NCBI GenBank assembly: GCA_964593705.1 | Contig: CAZQIV010000014.1 | Location: 13,181-77,180 of the forward strand | Source of the DNA: SABY01 sp964593705 | GTDB taxonomy: Bacteria; Bacteroidota; Bacteroidia; Bacteroidales; 4484-276 | DNA length: 64,000 nucleotides | Direction: 5' to 3' | Part shown: in pieces, positions 63,101-64,000 of the stretch | Layout of the letters: every line of letters begins with the position of its first letter | Position numbering within the stretch: position 1 is the stretch's first letter | Position numbers and translations under genes: made by a program | Notes under the pieces: model-generated | Seen by the model: the letters and a program-made list of their open reading frames with translations, nothing else | The model's database searches: none | Told to the model about the DNA's origin: nothing

Positions 63101-63717
63101 TTACCTGGGATGAAGTATTTACAGGTGAAGCAGAAGTGATGGTGAATGGCGTTAATGGGTGCGGCGAAAGCGGTGGAATAATGGAAATCTTGTTTGTGAT
63201 GATGAATCCATTGCCAGTTGTTGAATTGGGCGAGGATATTGAAGTTTGTGCCAATGAAACTGTTTTATTGGATGCTGGAAACCCGGGAGCTACCTATCTT
63301 TGGTCAACAGGCGAAACAATACAAACCATTATGGTGGATTCAACTGGAATTGGTATAGGCTAAGCAGAATTCTCAGTGGAAGTTACTGATACTGAAACCT
63401 GCTCAAACTCCGATGTCATCATTATTTCTTTCCACGACTGCACAGGAGTTTCGGAAGTTGCCGATAATTGGATGGTTGCTATTTACCCGAATCCATCCAA
63501 TGGACAATTTACCTTCGAAATCAAATCGAAGAGTAATCAGCTGGTTCAAATGCATATTTTCAATGCCTTTGGCAGCAAAGTCTATCGTGAAGACAATTTG
63601 AGTGTAAACGGTTCTATTACGAAAACATTGAATTTGAATGATGCGCCGGAAGGTATCTATTACCTGAACCTGCAAGGTGATGGCGTAAATATTATCAAGA
63701 AAATCGTGATCCAGTAA
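60166..63717 (+). pseudogene. T9SS propeller/GEVED cargo gene interrupted by two in-frame stops
   Basis: A single frame of 1184 codons, the length of the paralogue at 49051 (1188 residues), broken only by TAG at 60634-60636 and TAA at 63361-63363. At the first stop the flanks read WDGSI-stop-GAGGENSGDPATAI; the paralogue has WGGSSQGAGGENSGDPATAI with CAG, so a CAG to TAG change is clear. The second precedes AEFSVEVTDTETCSNSDV; CAA is one possible ancestor. Domains: signal peptide, propeller (SSDEGLTW, SIDGGEYW; YFPWITCDPETSALNVVFYD), fibronectin-like, GEVED (FGETEDYTVDI), Ig-like, PKD-like, and sorting domain (AIYPNPSNGQFTFEIKSKSN ... EGIYYLNLQGDGVNIIKK). There are no frameshifts, so inactivation is recent or the stops are read through. 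Confidence 0.88.
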
Positions 63718-63809
63718 ATCCTGGATTACCCGAAACATACAATTAACGGAGGAATTTATAAAATAAATGTAATTGTTTAGCTGCTAACTATAAACTACAA
63801 TCAAACTAC

Positions 63810-63925
63810 CGCTTAGACCCCCTCTAGCTCCTCCGCCGGCTGGCGGAGAGAATTCCCACGGCACTGGCCAGTGCGATGGCACTCCCTTCCCTTTGAGGGG
63901 AAGGGTTGGGGTTGGGGTCATGAGA
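63810..63925. repeat. Dispersed repeat, inverted relative of 10226-10350
   Basis: ACCCCCTCTAGCTCCTCCGC, then CAGTGCGATGGCACTCCCTT and CCCTTTGAGGGGAAGGGTTG. Contains its own TCCGCCGGCTGGCGGA palindrome (63834-63849), which the copy at 10226 lacks. Confidence 0.6.
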
Positions 63926-63946
63926 ATTTGGCAAAGAAGACAATCA

Positions 63947-64000
63947 CCTAACTTGGACAAGCCAAAACCAAACAAGGTGATCATGTAAAACTTATGGTGT
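63947..64000. mobile_element. One end of a mobile element continuing beyond the window
   Basis: 54 bp starting CCTAACTTGGACAAGCCAAA match 27741-27794 in reverse orientation with one mismatch. The first ~21 bp are the terminal inverted repeat of the 80-bp element at 27714-27793. The body lies to the right of the window, so its type cannot be stated. Confidence 0.75.

Overview
The window is a chromosomal segment of a member of the phylum Bacteroidota, most likely class Bacteroidia and an uncultured environmental lineage. The evidence is: repeated TAnnTTTG -7 promoter boxes, some with TTG/TTTG about 16-20 bp upstream; large secreted proteins ending in type IX secretion (T9SS) type A sorting domains; a GldB-type lipoprotein; a FISUMP-domain protein; a TonB-dependent receptor with a carboxypeptidase-regulatory N-terminus; an ECF sigma / membrane protein / DUF4252 operon; and DUF2147. 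The DNA is AT-rich. Intergenic regions hold unusually many palindromic and dispersed repeats. I saw no rRNA, tRNA or CRISPR array.

Layout. 1-1.7 kb: the end of an unknown gene and an MNT/HEPN toxin-antitoxin pair. 1.7-10.1 kb: DUF4252/anti-sigma-like/ECF sigma operon (minus), POT peptide transporter, TIGR01212 radical SAM enzyme, and a 1261-residue T9SS cargo protein. 10.6-14.8 kb: an alkyltransferase-like (ATL) repair protein, divergent oxyR and 1-Cys peroxiredoxin with a readable OxyR operator between them, and an mrp/apbC-nfu iron-sulfur pair. 15.3-17.6 kb: accessory island with an AbiEi/AbiEii-type pair and a collapsed type I restriction-modification remnant (hsdR start joined to hsdM end). 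17.8-28.1 kb: OmpA-family protein, nadE, two small outer-membrane barrels, gldB-like gene, transposase fragment, frameshifted uracil permease, TonB. 28.2-31.7 kb: a tryptophan attenuator (leader peptide with three consecutive Trp codons plus intrinsic terminator) in front of a solitary trpB, then a B12-binding radical SAM protein. 32.8-42.7 kb: outer-membrane protein, ung, DUF2147, LRR protein, TonB-dependent receptor, a decayed antitoxin/PIN-toxin locus, YceI and an OB-fold protein. 43.1-63.7 kb: a 20-kb cluster of giant T9SS cargo genes (LamG, carboxypeptidase-regulatory-like, Asp-box propeller, GEVED and FISUMP modules) with one TPR/LuxR-type membrane regulator in the middle.

How the parts fit. 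The surface-protein cluster is evolving by duplication, module exchange and decay. Two of its large genes carry in-frame stops, at least two of which look like CAG to TAG at glutamine codons; one also has a frameshift; a third is a 5'-truncated copy; and the last 17 codons of a sorting domain survive as a relic. Two of the cargo genes are preceded by unannotated ~50-codon ORFs behind clear promoters. Repeats are the second theme. A ~102-bp modular element has a constant outer inverted repeat and an inner hairpin whose arms change sequence together. A ~21-bp micro-palindrome with a constant CAGGC tail sits inside other repeats. A MITE-like element shares its end with a larger copy running off the right edge.

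Limits. Everything was read by eye without database searches. Family names rest on recognisable motifs; domain boundaries are approximate.
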